NCBI RefSeq assembly: GCF_947623445.1
Contig: NC_135244.1
Span: 10,478,001 to 10,542,000, forward strand
Source: Clavelina lepadiformis
Lineage: Eukaryota > Chordata > Ascidiacea > Aplousobranchia > Clavelinidae
Direction of reading: 5' to 3'
DNA length: 64,000 bases
Part shown: piece after piece, positions 49,801-60,677 of the stretch
Layout: the number at the start of each line of letters is the position of its first letter
Numbering within the stretch: position 1 is the first letter of the stretch
Made by a program: the position numbers and the translations under genes
Notes under the pieces: generated by a model
Seen by the model: only the letters and a program-made list of their open reading frames with translations
Database searches by the model: none
Told to the model about the DNA's origin: nothing

Positions 49801-52800
49801 AACTTTGACCGACAAACAAGTGAATGCGTTTTAATTATTGGCACATTTGCAACGTTTACGACTGATTTATGCCCATTTTGATTAATATACTGTGCCCCAA
49901 CAGTGCAACGACAGGAATGCGCTCATTTTTTCTTGTGCAATCTCTCCAATACCTAGCTTTGAGTATTTGAAACAATGATATGACCTCATCGTGTAAGAAT
50001 CGTTTAGTATAGCTTTTGCGCAACATTGAAATGGAAACAGACTTGATGTAAGTCAGAACTAGTTGCGAGTGAAATAAAGACTTAACAAAACAATGCATTT
50101 AGTTTTTCACACGGAGTAGGCCTAAGGGATTGTTAAGATGCTAAAACCATTAATTTGAGAACCCCAATTAAAAGCGAAGTTCTAACAAACGCCGGTTATT
50201 CAAATAATAACTATTACAATTTAAAAAGCTGCAATTATTTTATTGGCGGACCATTTGGGTTGTGCTTATCTTATCAATGCGATAAGGAACGCCACTGTTT
50301 CACCTAAAAAAAATAGCCTTCTAAACCCTTATCGCCTATTTTAAACAACAGTATATGTGACCTACTTACGATAACTTCACTCATTTAAAGTGGGAGGTTA
50401 GTGTAAATACAAGTGCACCAAATATGAAACAAGAATACAAAATGAATACACTTTTTAATCGCTTTAAAGTTATTGCAAACTTGCCACGTTTTGTCGTGCA
50501 GTGATTGAGATTTATTGTGACATCTCAATTAAATTGACGTACGTTACGGCCAGCATACAGATATAAGAACGGGTTCAGTTATGAAAGCATTTTATATTTA
50601 AGCCAAGTGTAGGTGATAAGCAACTGATAGTGTTAAGGATACCTGACACATTAGTATTTTATGGTTTCAGCTAATTAATATGCGAAGTTACCGGGTTTGT
50701 ACGATAAGCACCTGGTTAGTTTAAGGCTAAGCTACAACCTAAGTATAGATGTGTTTTAAGAACATCATCTTTTACGAATATGAAGCACTGTCCTTTACAT
50801 CCGGTTCTGCAAACACCAGATTTTATGAATATGCAAGCACCTGCATTTATAGATATTCTGTAACAAACGTTTTTTCAGAATTTGCAAGCCCAGATCTTAG
50901 TATGTATACACTTTTATCGTATTCTTTAAGTCTCTGATAAGCTTTATCTGCATGTTTTTGCAGTTTAACAGTAATTACTTGATTTTGTGACATTTATAAT
51001 TAAACTGTAATGACAATAAGAGAGCAAATGTAGAGGAGGAGAGTAATAACTGCAGTTAACAACTAGCAGTCTGTCAATACTTTCACTTTTCATGCAACTT
51101 TTATGTAATAATTATATTAATATATACATAGCATGTTAACTTGAAAACGTATCTAGAAGTTTTGTGAACCAGAAAAAGCATGACAACTGCATCATATCAA
51201 CATGTAAAGTCAGAAAAATTGTTACAATACAAACTTGGATTATAATAAACCCTTTCCGAGTTAAATACTGGCTATATAGTTTCTTGATTGCCAATACTTA
51301 ACACTAAAATTTCAACTTTTCGGCTCACTTTGACTTTTTTAAATTGCAAGCTTTTTAGATATCAGACTGTAAAGATTTCACCTATAATAATACACGGTCT
51401 CTTAATGGTGAGTATAGTTAATACCACGCAAACTCTCATGCATTTTACTCGTTCACCACTAACAATGTTTCGTGACGCCAATCCATTGCACAGGCTAAAA
51501 CTTAAAGCGCTGTAAAATAAAAACTAGGCAACATTTTTTCGTCATTGTGAAAAAAATTCATATGCTACTCACCTAAGTGAAATCTTACAATTCTATACCT
51601 AAAACGCTTGCGTTTTAAAGAATAATCAAGGTGGGTCGACAATTTCCATTATTAATTACAGGCAGTCCACACAATCCTGGAACCCCAAAAATGATGGTTG
51701 TAACTCCGTGAAAGGTCTATTAACTTTTACTACAAAATGCCCATTCTTTGTTAATATCGGTTATTTGTTATACAATTAATGAACAAATTAGCCTCAAACA
51801 AATTTCATTGGGTTAAGTCGGAAAGATTTTGGGTCTTCTATGCTTTTGCACTCCGACTTGAAGACCTGAATGGGAAGAAGTTATGACGTACTAATCCCAA
51901 AATGTTCGATCCTGATAAGGTTGTAAAGGAGTGCAGAAGTAAAGGAGACGTGGAATATAAGTCATAACAAAAGTGACCCTGTACAGCTGTAGGCCTGGTC
52001 ATAATGTACCGGTAAGCCAGCTTTCAACTTTACGTCAATAAAAAGAAAGACAAGGTCAACATCTTTGAAGTTCGTGACCTTAGTTCTGCCTTTTTACTAT
52101 AAAGTGTTTAATCTAGGTATACAGAGTAAATAAAATGATTAATCCTACATTAAGACCTGTATAAATTAAACTAAAAAAAACGAAGAAAACTGGGCTAATA
52201 AGCAATGTTCCCTCTAAGCTGCGCGCGTGCGCAAATGCGCACTGCTGACACGGTCTCCGCGCACAGAAAATCTGTGTTGCGCACAAGAAAATAAGCCAAC
52301 CTGAATTAAAAATAGAATAACCGCATAATAATGGCCACAGTGCGCACGTGGCACGTCTGATGTTGCTCACAGTGGTCCAAGGGACCGCTCAGGGAGTTAG
52401 TGTGTTTGCTCAGACTCGTGAAAAATTAGAGGGAACATTGCTAATAAGTATGATAGGCTACCGGGAACCTAGCGGAACCGTATGGAAAATTTCCTACGGC
52501 ATATAGGCCTACCAAAACGTTTTAATGAAGTTATAACTTTACCATTAACACGATATTCTGAGCTATCGTGAGCGTTATGTTTGCACTCTTCTAGGTTTTT
52601 ACAGACCGGCTTTATATTGGTTGATTTTCTGGCATGATCTGTTTCCAACATGCGGTCAACCCGTATCGGTACCGAAGCCTTTTGTAAGGCCACGGTATTA
52701 GGTGTGCTTTTATTATTATTTGAATAAAAGCAAGAGAAACCCTTATTCTTGGGTTTCTCTTTCCGGGACCGAATTTTCTGTTTTCTAACTGCTGCACTTA

Positions 52801-52861
52801 GACCTAATTTCACAAAGTTTCTAGGAGAATTTCTCGGAAATATAGATCTCTTGAACATCAC
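43892..52861 (-). CDS. protein with CENP-B/Tc5-type helix-turn-helix, five exons
   Basis: Exons: 52861-52543, 46013-45679, 45120-44962, 44877-44643, 44244-43892. All borders are GT/AG and phases 1, 0, 0, 1 join, giving about 466 residues. Exon 1 encodes a very basic N-terminus. Exon 2 carries SRQVIRHKALEIANKLQISR and KGTNKWLNDFLKRCENL (about residues 133-172), the pattern of the second helix-turn-helix of CENP-B and Tc5/pogo transposases. Exons 3-5 contain no DDE catalytic domain; they are Ser-rich, then basic (SRRKFLKKKLL), then an acidic C-terminus (EIDDDADSGYRS, EDDDWISSLFS) that could be an activation domain. It is probably a nuclear DNA-binding protein derived from a transposase, with host-type introns. 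The 6.5-kb first intron has MITE insertions. I do not recognise an orthologue. Confidence 0.75.
51825..51945 (+). repeat. fragment of the AGTAGCTGG MITE family
   Basis: TTTTGCACTCCGACTTGAAG, GAATGGGAAGAAGTTATGA and GACGTA blocks correspond to the interior of the element at 31744-32005 (same order, same orientation). The terminal repeats are missing. Confidence 0.6.
52203..52440. mobile_element. hAT-type MITE with perfect 8-bp target duplication
   Basis: The termini CAATGTTCCCTCTAAGC and ATTAGAGGGAACATTG are inverted repeats. The 238-bp element is flanked by identical CTAATAAG octamers (52195-52202 and 52441-52448). The interior is G/C-rich with repeated GCGCAC motifs. It sits inside intron 1 of the HTH gene, about 100 bases from the exon 1 donor. 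Confidence 0.94.
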
Positions 52862-53960
52862 TTCTCAAGCAATCATATGAATAATCGACTTTTTTCGTAT
52901 ACTATAAATAGCTCAACAACCAAAGGGCTTTCGCAGAAAATTCAACTAAACTGATAAAAATCTTCTCAACAGGAGCAACAACAAATTACTGTAGTTTCAA
53001 AATGGCATGAAACTTGAAGGAAGAAAGGATAAGACCTGAAAGACTGTTTGAAGACTAACATCACGTGATAAAATGGCATAAACATCTTAAAGCTGATGTG
53101 CAGAGGATCCAAGTGTAGTGCCAAATATTTACCTTCTTCTGTAATGTAATGTATTTATTTTCTGATAAACGATTTAACCAATGACTTTATAATACAGTAT
53201 TATAAAGACATTGATTTACCTCAGCATTAAACGTGCCCCTATTCAATGGATTAATAATATGGTACCGTAATTTTTGCGAATGCATGTACTCTGGCAAACA
53301 AAATAACGTGTACAAGTCACAAGTGTTGGCCTACTTCTGTCTTTAAGTTTTGTAAGCTACTTATGTATAGAGTTTATTGGGTATTGAATGAATAAATTTA
53401 TCACAAAGAGGGATCAATATGTGGAAAGGGAGTCACTATTTGATACGACACGGGCCACGGGCCCTTTTTCTGCCCGCTACCGCCTCGCAAAGATCTCACA
53501 CGCGACCGCAATGTGCTGACTTATTAATTTGCAAGTGGCTGCGGGTACCCACAATTTTAATTTTCCTACCCGCTTCTGCCCCACACCAGCACTGGCTCAC
53601 TTTCGGTCATCCGTGGGTACCCACATTTTTAATTTCCGGCTGATTCTTGTTAGCTGATAACCAGTGATGGGATTCAAAAATTTTAACTTCTGGTTCTCTC
53701 ACTAGCAGCATGCCATATTGATCGGGGGCCGATTTTTCACACAAACTGCAGTATATTGTGCTATCTCTTCATTGTATGGTTGAATCATGAAATAAAAAAT
53801 TGGTTTAGCAGGTAGTAAAATTCGTACAATACGGTAGAACTCACATGTACATACAGTAGAACTCGCTGCACCAGGCTTAGACAACTAGATAATTCTACAA
53901 AGTTGATGTTGTCTGAACCGTGTTAACCAGATTTTAAAATAGTAAAACATAAAACAAGGT
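52862..53960. other. upstream flank of the HTH gene, with a MITE fragment
   Basis: TATTTATA on the minus strand at 52903-52910 lies about 42 bases before the HTH-gene ATG. 53440-53700 holds G/C-rich repeat sequence with GTGGGTACCCACA and a CAGTGATGGGATTC terminus at 53662, typical of hAT-like MITEs, but no complete element can be delimited. Confidence 0.4.
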
Positions 53961-54174
53961 CTAATTCGTTAAATTAGACAACTAGAATTATCTATATAAA
54001 ACAGGGTATAATTTGGCACTCTAAAGGTTAACTGTTTATTTTTCGACACTAGCTTTCGCAAGCAAAAGCTTGCTTCTTCAGGTGTAGGCCTACTGCGAAA
54101 GCTAGTATAGCTGAAGAAGTAGTATAAGCTGTTTTATATAGATAATTATGGTTGTGTAATTCAACGAACTATAG
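53961..54174. mobile_element. palindromic MITE with internal hairpin motif
   Basis: About 40 bp at the left (CTAATTCGTT ... AATTATCTATATAAAACAG) are mirrored on the right (CTGTTTTATATAGATAATT ... CGAACTATAG) with few mismatches. The interior has CTAGCTTTCGCAAGC and GCTTGCTTCTTCAGG forming a perfect 6-bp stem, and a partial mirrored copy (TGCGAAAGCTAGTATAGC). The reverse-strand motif CTGAAGA-stem-GAAA also occurs at 21288-21330. Confidence 0.65.
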
Positions 54175-55022
54175 CAAAATGTCGGTAATACTTCTTATAA
54201 TCTAATTTTCGATTTTTCCTGGTTTGTCCAACAGAGTTTTTTTGTAAGTGCAACCAGAGGATCCTTTGTGTAACAAAATAAAAAAAATCAAAGTGCTATA
54301 GGCCCAAACATATCACGCTGTTCAATGTTCATGTCGCACCAAGAAACTGATGTTTCGCTGTTGCATGTCTTCCGTACTTATTATATGACGTTTTCGATTG
54401 ATGTATAATTTCGTGACAATGCCTATTCACTTGCACGCAGCCAATCACGATTTTATATAGGTGATAAATTTTATATAATCAGAAAATAGCTATTTTAGCC
54501 AACTAAAGTAATTTTTAAGTATTATTTTTAAATAATGGCTGGTGTTTAGGTTGTGGTAAGTTTATATTTAGAACGATGTGAACAAATAAATATAATCAGC
54601 TTAATTCAAACTTCAGCAGAATTTATTCATTTATTCAAAAATTGAGGCATGTGAGTCCAATGAGACAGCACTGCATTCCAATTAACGAAAAATAAATATC
54701 AATGCTGAATTAACCTTTCAAATGAAAATACGTTGCTTGAAGCGGAAGATATCGCTTCTGAACCAGAAAATGACATCGTACGAGTAGGCTATTACCGCAG
54801 TCAAAACCCACTGTGCACACTAAAACACTCTGTTCGGAACTAAACTCCTGGAGTTGAGGGAGCAAAGAAACAAAAGCATAGTTTTTAATTTGTAATTATT
54901 TTTTTCATTAAGTATGAAGAAGATTAGCCCGTTAGTGCAATCCCAATCAAGTATAGGTTCTAAAAAAATAAATATGTTAAAATTTCTATAAGAATTTGGA
55001 GAAAAACGCAAACTTATTTTTG
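54175..55022. other. intergenic DNA
   Basis: AT-rich; no gene, RNA or element seen. Confidence 0.35.
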
Positions 55023-55198
55023 TGGGCTGATCCCAAAATTCAAATGGGCCGGATTCAAAATTAGAATGGGCTGGGCTCAAAATGTAAATGGGTTGCATTC
55101 AAAATATGAATGAGATGGGCTAAGGTTTTAAATGGGCTGGTCTCAAGTTTTAAGTTGGCTAGACTCAAAATGTAAATGGGTAGGGTCCAAAATTTGAA
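55023..55198 (+). repeat. minisatellite, eight 22-bp units
   Basis: Eight consecutive 22-bp units fill the interval exactly. The common pattern is TGGGCTGG, a variable TC/CC, then AAAAT and a run ending in AAA. Units differ at several positions, so the array is old or evolving. It ends 17 bp before the long terminal inverted repeat of the adjacent element. Confidence 0.85.
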
Positions 55199-55989
55199 TT
55201 TAATTTATTTTTTACTTCCGATGTGGAACGATGTCCAAAATCGCGGTCAAACGTCGTCAGAATATCGAAAATTAACTCAAAAATCCTATAGTCGTTAATT
55301 ATTATCGCGTATGCTGGCATTAATAAGTGACTTTTACGGCGGCAGACCGTCTTCAACTTATCGAATATGAACTAAAATTTAAGGTGACAAATTATTATGT
55401 TAACTTTCGGTGGGGAACGATGTCCAAAAATTGCGGTCAAACGTCGGAAAAAGATGGAAGTTTAACCTCCAAAAAATTGAAAACGCTTTGTAAGTTCCAT
55501 CCAAAATGTCTACGCCGAAGCAAGGAAAGCGAATGGCACTATGTCAAGTCGCTTTAACTATTTCTTGAAACGTTATTAAGTTATTTTGCCGTAGTAGGCT
55601 ATAGTGACGGTCCACGTCAATTTTCCTTTTTTATTTATTTCGTGTTCCTGAGTATGACGTTAAACTCAAAACGCTGGAATGGCTTTAGTTCGAAAGTTCT
55701 AAAGACTTGGGGATCTTGAAGTTATCCCTTAGTTCCCATTGCTTCCAGATCTGCTCTGGCCCGGCTTGATAGTACATGCCTGGGTCCTAGCTGTTGGTCA
55801 AATAGCATGGAGTCCCAGTCCCATTTAAGGCAATTCGAATATACTTCAATTTCATTCTGGCAACTCCTGTGACGACATTGGAACAATTGGGCAGCCCTCA
55901 ATCGGTATGGTGCTGCCTGGCAACGATGCGCTTGCCCCACTAGGTGCAAGAAGTATGAGCCAAGAATAAATTCCGCCAATGTTGCCTTT

Positions 55990-56457
55990 GTGACTTTCTC
56001 TTTGCCGAATGCTGCAGTTACTGCACACGTAGCTGACGATCTTCAGAAACTTATGACTCGCTTTAGTCAAGCCTGCAAAGATTTCGGCCTCATCATTAGC
56101 CTTAAAAAGACGAAAGTAATGTCACAGAGACCGAGCATTAATGTCTCCAATCACGAACTGGAAATCGTCCATAACTTTGTGTACCTGAGCTCTACCCTCT
56201 CCGATTCCCTCTCTCTGGGCAGCGAACTCAGCAAGCGGATCGGCAAGGCTTCAACCACCACGGCCAGATTTACAAAAAGAGTATTGACTAAAAGCAAGCT
56301 TTCAGAGCACACAAAGATGCAAGTATACACTGCATGCATCTTGAGCACTCTTTTGGTTTGGAAGCGAATCTTGGACCACACGAGGTCGACACGAAGATCA
56401 ACTCAATGTCTTCCACTTTCGCTGTCTATACAGCGAAAGTGGAAGACAATAAATTAA
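55990..56457 (+). pseudogene. LINE reverse transcriptase fragment 1
   Basis: Open frame with ADDLQKLMTRFSQACKDFGL, then LKKTKVMSQ, then FVYLSSTLSDSLSLGSELSK and HTKMQVYTACILSTLL. It is the part of a non-LTR reverse transcriptase just after the catalytic F(A/V)DD box. The box itself is lost to a frameshift near 56000. The frame degenerates after 56350 and ends at a perfect palindrome. Not functional. Confidence 0.85.
56408..56447. repeat. perfect 18-bp palindrome
   Basis: GTCTTCCACTTTCGCTGT and its exact reverse complement are separated by CTAT. It lies at the point where the first LINE fragment loses similarity. Confidence 0.9.
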
Positions 56458-56623
56458 TATTAATTACCGTACACCAAACATCAGGTGGCAAAATAAAATG
56501 CCTAACACGAGAGTGTTGTTTAACAGCAACTACTCTCGAGGTGGGATGCAAATAAACGATATCAAAGTAGAAGGGCTACCATTCTCTTCATGCGGTGTTC
56601 CCTCTGTTGTGCTACATATAAGT

Positions 56624-56860
56624 TATTGAAGACCGACCGCATAAGAAGATAGATCAGTTTAAATATATTAGGTGTTTAATTTGCTTTTCCGGCACTATTG
56701 ATTCTGGTCTAAAAAATCAGATTCGTCTTGCCGCAGCTGCATTCTGACGGCTTCGAAACCTCTTTTCAAATCAATCATTTCGCCTCCCAATCTAAATTGA
56801 CTTATATAGATCCGTGTGGATATGGACCCTATTATATCGGAAGGTTAACACGACAGACAT
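56624..56860 (+). pseudogene. LINE reverse transcriptase fragment 2
   Basis: Reads IDQFKYIRCLICFSGTIDSG, LKNQIRLAAAAF, a stop, then RLRNL. It is the same reverse-transcriptase region as VHNFVYLSSTLSDS in fragment 1, but clearly a different element copy. An in-frame stop near 56745 and short length show that it is dead. Confidence 0.65.
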
Positions 56861-57290
56861 AACACGTCACACCTACACTTTTATTGCCGATAAGCAATGA
56901 CACCAAATGCACAAGTATCACAAAAACAACCATAAAAGCATGCCGGTTAATTTCGTTTAAAATGCACATAAGTAAACGCTAAATCAATTCAAGCACAAAA
57001 TGTCAAAACTTTGTAACAGGTTACTTGGCTACCAGGAGAAGCAATGCTGCATGCGGTACCCCAAAAACGTCTCAATATGACGTTTAACCGCGATGTTGGA
57101 CATCGTTCCCCAAAGGATGTTAAAATTACACTTTATCAGGTTAAACTTGAATTCATATTCGATAAGTTAAAAGGGGTCTGCCGCCGTAGAAGTCATTAAT
57201 TAGTGCCGGCAACCGCGATCGTAATCAGCGACTATAGGATTTCAGGGGAAATTTGCCACCATTCGACAACGTTTGATAATCATGTCTTGT

Positions 57291-57944
57291 TTGTTCACTT
57301 CTCGTGTGCACTTTCAGTTTTATCCACGGTTTACAAAAAATCGTTAATTGGTTTCATTAAATGAATTATCGTTGAAGACACAGCATGGTGAGTCGTCCAA
57401 TGCTTTTCCTTGTTGCATAATATTGATAAAGTTCGTTTTCCGATTGTTACATATTAGTCTATTCGTTTTTATTTTTGATTTCTATGGCCCAATGAAACCG
57501 ACGACGGAATTTGATACTTTTCCGATATTATCAATAAACACAATATGCTTTGTACGCGTTGACATTGTTCCATGAAATTATGCATACATCTTTATAACTA
57601 GGATTTATCTGCATATTTGACCAGTATTTAAATCGCTGTCAACGATGTTTGTACAAAAATGTTGCGTTGGGCGAGCAGTAATAAATTGCTAAGTAATAAA
57701 ATGCTTTTGTAATAAATGGGTAGAATAAAAAGATGTTTCGCTAGTCGAACGAAAGTTTAGGAATGAAGAAAAGGTCGTATCTGGGTAATCTGAACTTAGC
57801 GCGGTAAATGCTCTAGCCAGTTGAAACAGTCTTAATTGAAACAGTTGTCTCATGACTACATATGATTCCAGAAAGTCAATGTTCTCCACCTTAATATTCG
57901 CATCTATACTGTACGCTTATTTGCTTTATAGCCTAGCCCTATAG
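57291..57944. other. intergenic DNA
   Basis: AT-rich; no gene or element supported. Open frames at 57348-57575 and 57689-57889 (minus) look random. Confidence 0.35.
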
Positions 57945-59298
57945 GTTAGTTGGAGACCGGGATTAGTTGGAACAAATTTTTGGATGATTTCCACCAAATT
58001 TCAGAATGATCTTCAAAACCTTTATCTAGTCTAGCAGAATGACTATGATGATCTACAACTTATTACAAAAGACTGACCTGAAATTGTTACAGGTTTACGC
58101 ACAAACTTTAATTTTGCAGACATCAGTCACGTGTTCCAACTAACCCCGAAGCCGGGACTTGTTGGAACACCACACGGGGTTAGTTGGAACATACATCAAT
58201 TTGTTATATACAGTATTCAAAAGTGTCTGTTCTTTAAAAATCAATCAATCTATTGTGGATTGTAGCCCGACAAGTCAACAGGGAAGACAAATCTCTGCTG
58301 ATAGCATTTCGTTCCTCTTCTGTTCAAAGGAACAGGCAATTTGAATACAATGTCTTTTAAATTTTGGGTGAATTCCGATTCGTCAGTGTCCATAGAAAAA
58401 ATAAACGAGGGGCGTTCACTCGCTAATTTAGAGTGACTGGAGCGCTTCAAAAATTTGAAGGTTACGTCCCCATCTTCAAAAACATCACTTACTTGTGCAA
58501 AGTAGTACTGAACACTTTTTCTTGCAGAAAATTTGACCAGTGCAAATTCATCTTCTTTAATGTCATTTGGTTGATTAACCTCTGTCATTTCTTAATCGTC
58601 TGTTGTAGGCTACTCCTGTCTGAGCAGTCCTCTTCATCTGATAAGAGTGGTGGCGGTGCTTCGTCAGAGTCAGACTTTGAAGCATTTATCAAGCGTTTAC
58701 AAATTTTCTTATTTGTCTTTTTCTTTTTTTCAACCTGTGCCATAAGTTCCTGTTTTTCAGGGGTGTCAGTTAAAATCCTGGTTCTTTTGCGATTTATGTC
58801 GGATTTCCTCTTTCTGGGAGCAGCTTTTGTAAATGGCCTTATGCTTTCAGGTGTGACATTCTTAAGACAATCAATTGAGATGGTGAACATGTTCCAACTA
58901 ACCCCATTAAAATTGTTCCAACTAACCTCGTGTGCACATGGAAGAGAAAACTTACATTTTATGTAGCCACTAAACCAGGTAATTTAATTGCCTCTGCCTT
59001 TTCTGCTACCATGGCACCTACGGTCAATATAGACTAATGAACTTTCACTTATCTCTCTAGAGCACTATGTTACACTATATTTACCAACAAGCTCGAAATT
59101 TAGTTCAAAGCGTAAAAAACAGAAAAACGTGTACAACTCTTATGCTTCTGCTCTGAGACCAATAAAATTAACATGGCGAACAGATAACATCGTTGTCAAT
59201 AACTAAGAGGCAGTAAAGATTTACAAAGATATTCGGGGAGTACAAAAACAGCGATGTTTCAACTAACCCCGTGTTCCAACTAGCCCAGGACTCCTCCT
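57945..59298. mobile_element. internally deleted pogo-like transposon, TTAGTTGGAACA ends
   Basis: Left GGAGACCGGGATTAGTTGGA and the reverse complement of the right end, GGAGTCCTGGGCTAGTTGGA, align, and both continue ACA. The motif GGGGTTAGTTGGAACA recurs in subterminal positions on both sides (58145-58190, 58888-58930, 59255-59285) and may bind the transposase. The interior carries the C-terminal part of a DDE transposase on the minus strand. The exact target duplication is uncertain (TA likely). Confidence 0.68.
58250..58890 (-). pseudogene. C-terminal part of a pogo/Tigger-type DDE transposase
   Basis: Two overlapping minus-strand frames. 58890-58585 reads VTPESIRPFTKAAPRKRKS then RTRILTDTPEKQEL, a motif that follows the DDE core in many pogo-like (CENP-B-related) transposases. 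It ends in an acidic serine region. 58588-58250 continues with DEFALVKFSARKSVQYYFAQV and FKFLKR, then VFKLPVPLNRRGT and FVFPVDLSGY, the small C-terminal domain of the same proteins. The two frames are joined by a frameshift or lost intron around 58588. The catalytic core and N-terminal DNA-binding part are absent, so it cannot act alone. Confidence 0.65.
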
Positions 59299-60277
59299 AA
59301 ATTTTATACCAACACAAAAGCCGAAATCTGAAAATTGAATTCAAAAGAAGCAGCAAAACCAATATAAGAAAATAACATCTTTCCTTTTTTTCAATGCAAA
59401 TAAAAGAGCGTCAATTAAAGAATAATATTAGTTTTAATTAAACGTGAGCGCACTTCGGCACGTTGGATGGTGGCAAAAACATTTATTGGCAATCGTGGTA
59501 GCAGACTCTAGTAAACTAATACTTAAGTCAAATAAATTGTATTTTAACCCCAGTTTAACCTTGCACAAGCTTTCACTTACTATAACATCGAAAACTATAT
59601 GACAAAAGACAGGTAGTAAAATGTTTTTATTTGATTGTTATGAGTGTTCTATACATAGATATCCTATAAACACCTTAACGTGTTTTATAGGATATCTATG
59701 GTTCTATATTACTAAGTCTCTAAGACTTTGCGTTTGTGACACTTTACAGAGTTGAAGTGGCAAGCAAATTGCTTTCGAGATATGCCCCAAACGATGGAAA
59801 TCCAACTGCAAGAAAGTACCAAAAACGAAATGAGAAAACTATTTGGCCGATTATGATATGTGTTTTGGCTACAATCCAAGTCTTCCTAAACAGGCAATAA
59901 CGCGTTGAGTATTCACAGCTACGTCATTGCTAGACATGCTCCACACGTTACAGAAAATATGCAACGGTATTTCTGAAGAGTCCGCACAAACGTAAGAAAA
60001 ATATAGGTTTACATGTGCAAAACAGAAAACTAGGCCTACCATAATTCTGGTTGGGGCCATTATATTCATGTCACTGCTCTGAGATAAAATGAAAGAAAAA
60101 TGTGCAGATGTGCAGCAGCACAATAAGCTTAGCCTATATGTCGCATAAACTTTGTTGTGAACTGAACAGTGGGCTACCATTGATCTCGCCAAGCACTGAA
60201 CTGAGCAACTTTGCCCATGCACCTCTGGCCTATATACAAAAACGCTGAAAACCTATTACAGTAACTAAACTTGTAGG
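59299..60277. other. intergenic DNA with one long hairpin
   Basis: A hairpin lies at 59654-59700: CATAGATATCCTATAAA-CAC and GTG-TTTTATAGGATATCTATG, 20-21-bp arms around a 6-base loop, possibly a tiny MITE. An open frame at 59869-60222 (minus) has no recognisable product. Confidence 0.5.
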
Positions 60278-60669
60278 CAGGACTTTGGAGCAGGCGTAAA
60301 TGTTAAATTGCTCCAGCTCCGGAGCTCTCTTTTATCATAATTTAGCTCCAGCTCCGGAGCTCATTGATAACACTGCTCTGGCTTCATTACGTCAAAAACT
60401 GAGGTTTAAGGATAAATGCTCAATTTGGAATATCTAGCGTTTCAAAATAATCACAAATAAAACAACACAATCAATGAACACAAAACATTTATTTCTGCAC
60501 AAAGAAGTGTTCAAAGACCATTCGTACGAAGTAATAATATTGGCTCCATCAAGTTTTCTTTCATTGAGCATCTTAAATCTTACGAAATACATCGGAGCCG
60601 GCGCTATTTCTCAAACAACATATGGCTCCAGCTCCGTTGAAAATGCACGGCTCCGGCTCCAAAGCCCTG
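60278..60669. mobile_element. hAT-type MITE with perfect 8-bp target duplication
   Basis: The ends CAGGACTTTGGAGC and GCTCCAAAGCCCTG are inverted repeats, and GCTCCAGCTCCGGAGCTC-like motifs repeat inside both ends. The 392-bp element is flanked by identical CTTGTAGG octamers (60270-60277 and 60670-60677). No coding capacity. Confidence 0.93.
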
Positions 60670-60677
60670 CTTGTAGG

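Larger units (their letters stand above)
46014..52542 (-). other. first intron of the HTH gene
   Basis: 6.5-kb AT-rich intron (donor AATG/GTAAAG on the minus strand, acceptor TTTCTACAACAG). It contains a CAGTGGTGGATCTAG-type MITE end at 49568, a copy of the 31744-32005 MITE interior at 51825-51945, and a hAT MITE at 52203-52440. Scattered open frames (48676-48876, 49448-50098, 50749-50937) show no coding character. Confidence 0.55.
55215..57290. mobile_element. long-TIR element containing LINE fragments
   Basis: About 230 bp on the left (55215-55445) match 57290-57075 in reverse: ATCCTATAGTCG, GGCGGCAGACC, AACTTATCGAATATGAA, GGGGAACGATGTCCAA and GCGGT-AAACGTC occur in the same order. The left arm also repeats ACGATGTCCAAAA-GCGGTCAAACGTCG twice, 192 bp apart. 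The interior has two LINE reverse-transcriptase fragments and no transposase. It may be a non-autonomous foldback transposon that acquired LINE insertions; no target duplication defined. Confidence 0.7.
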
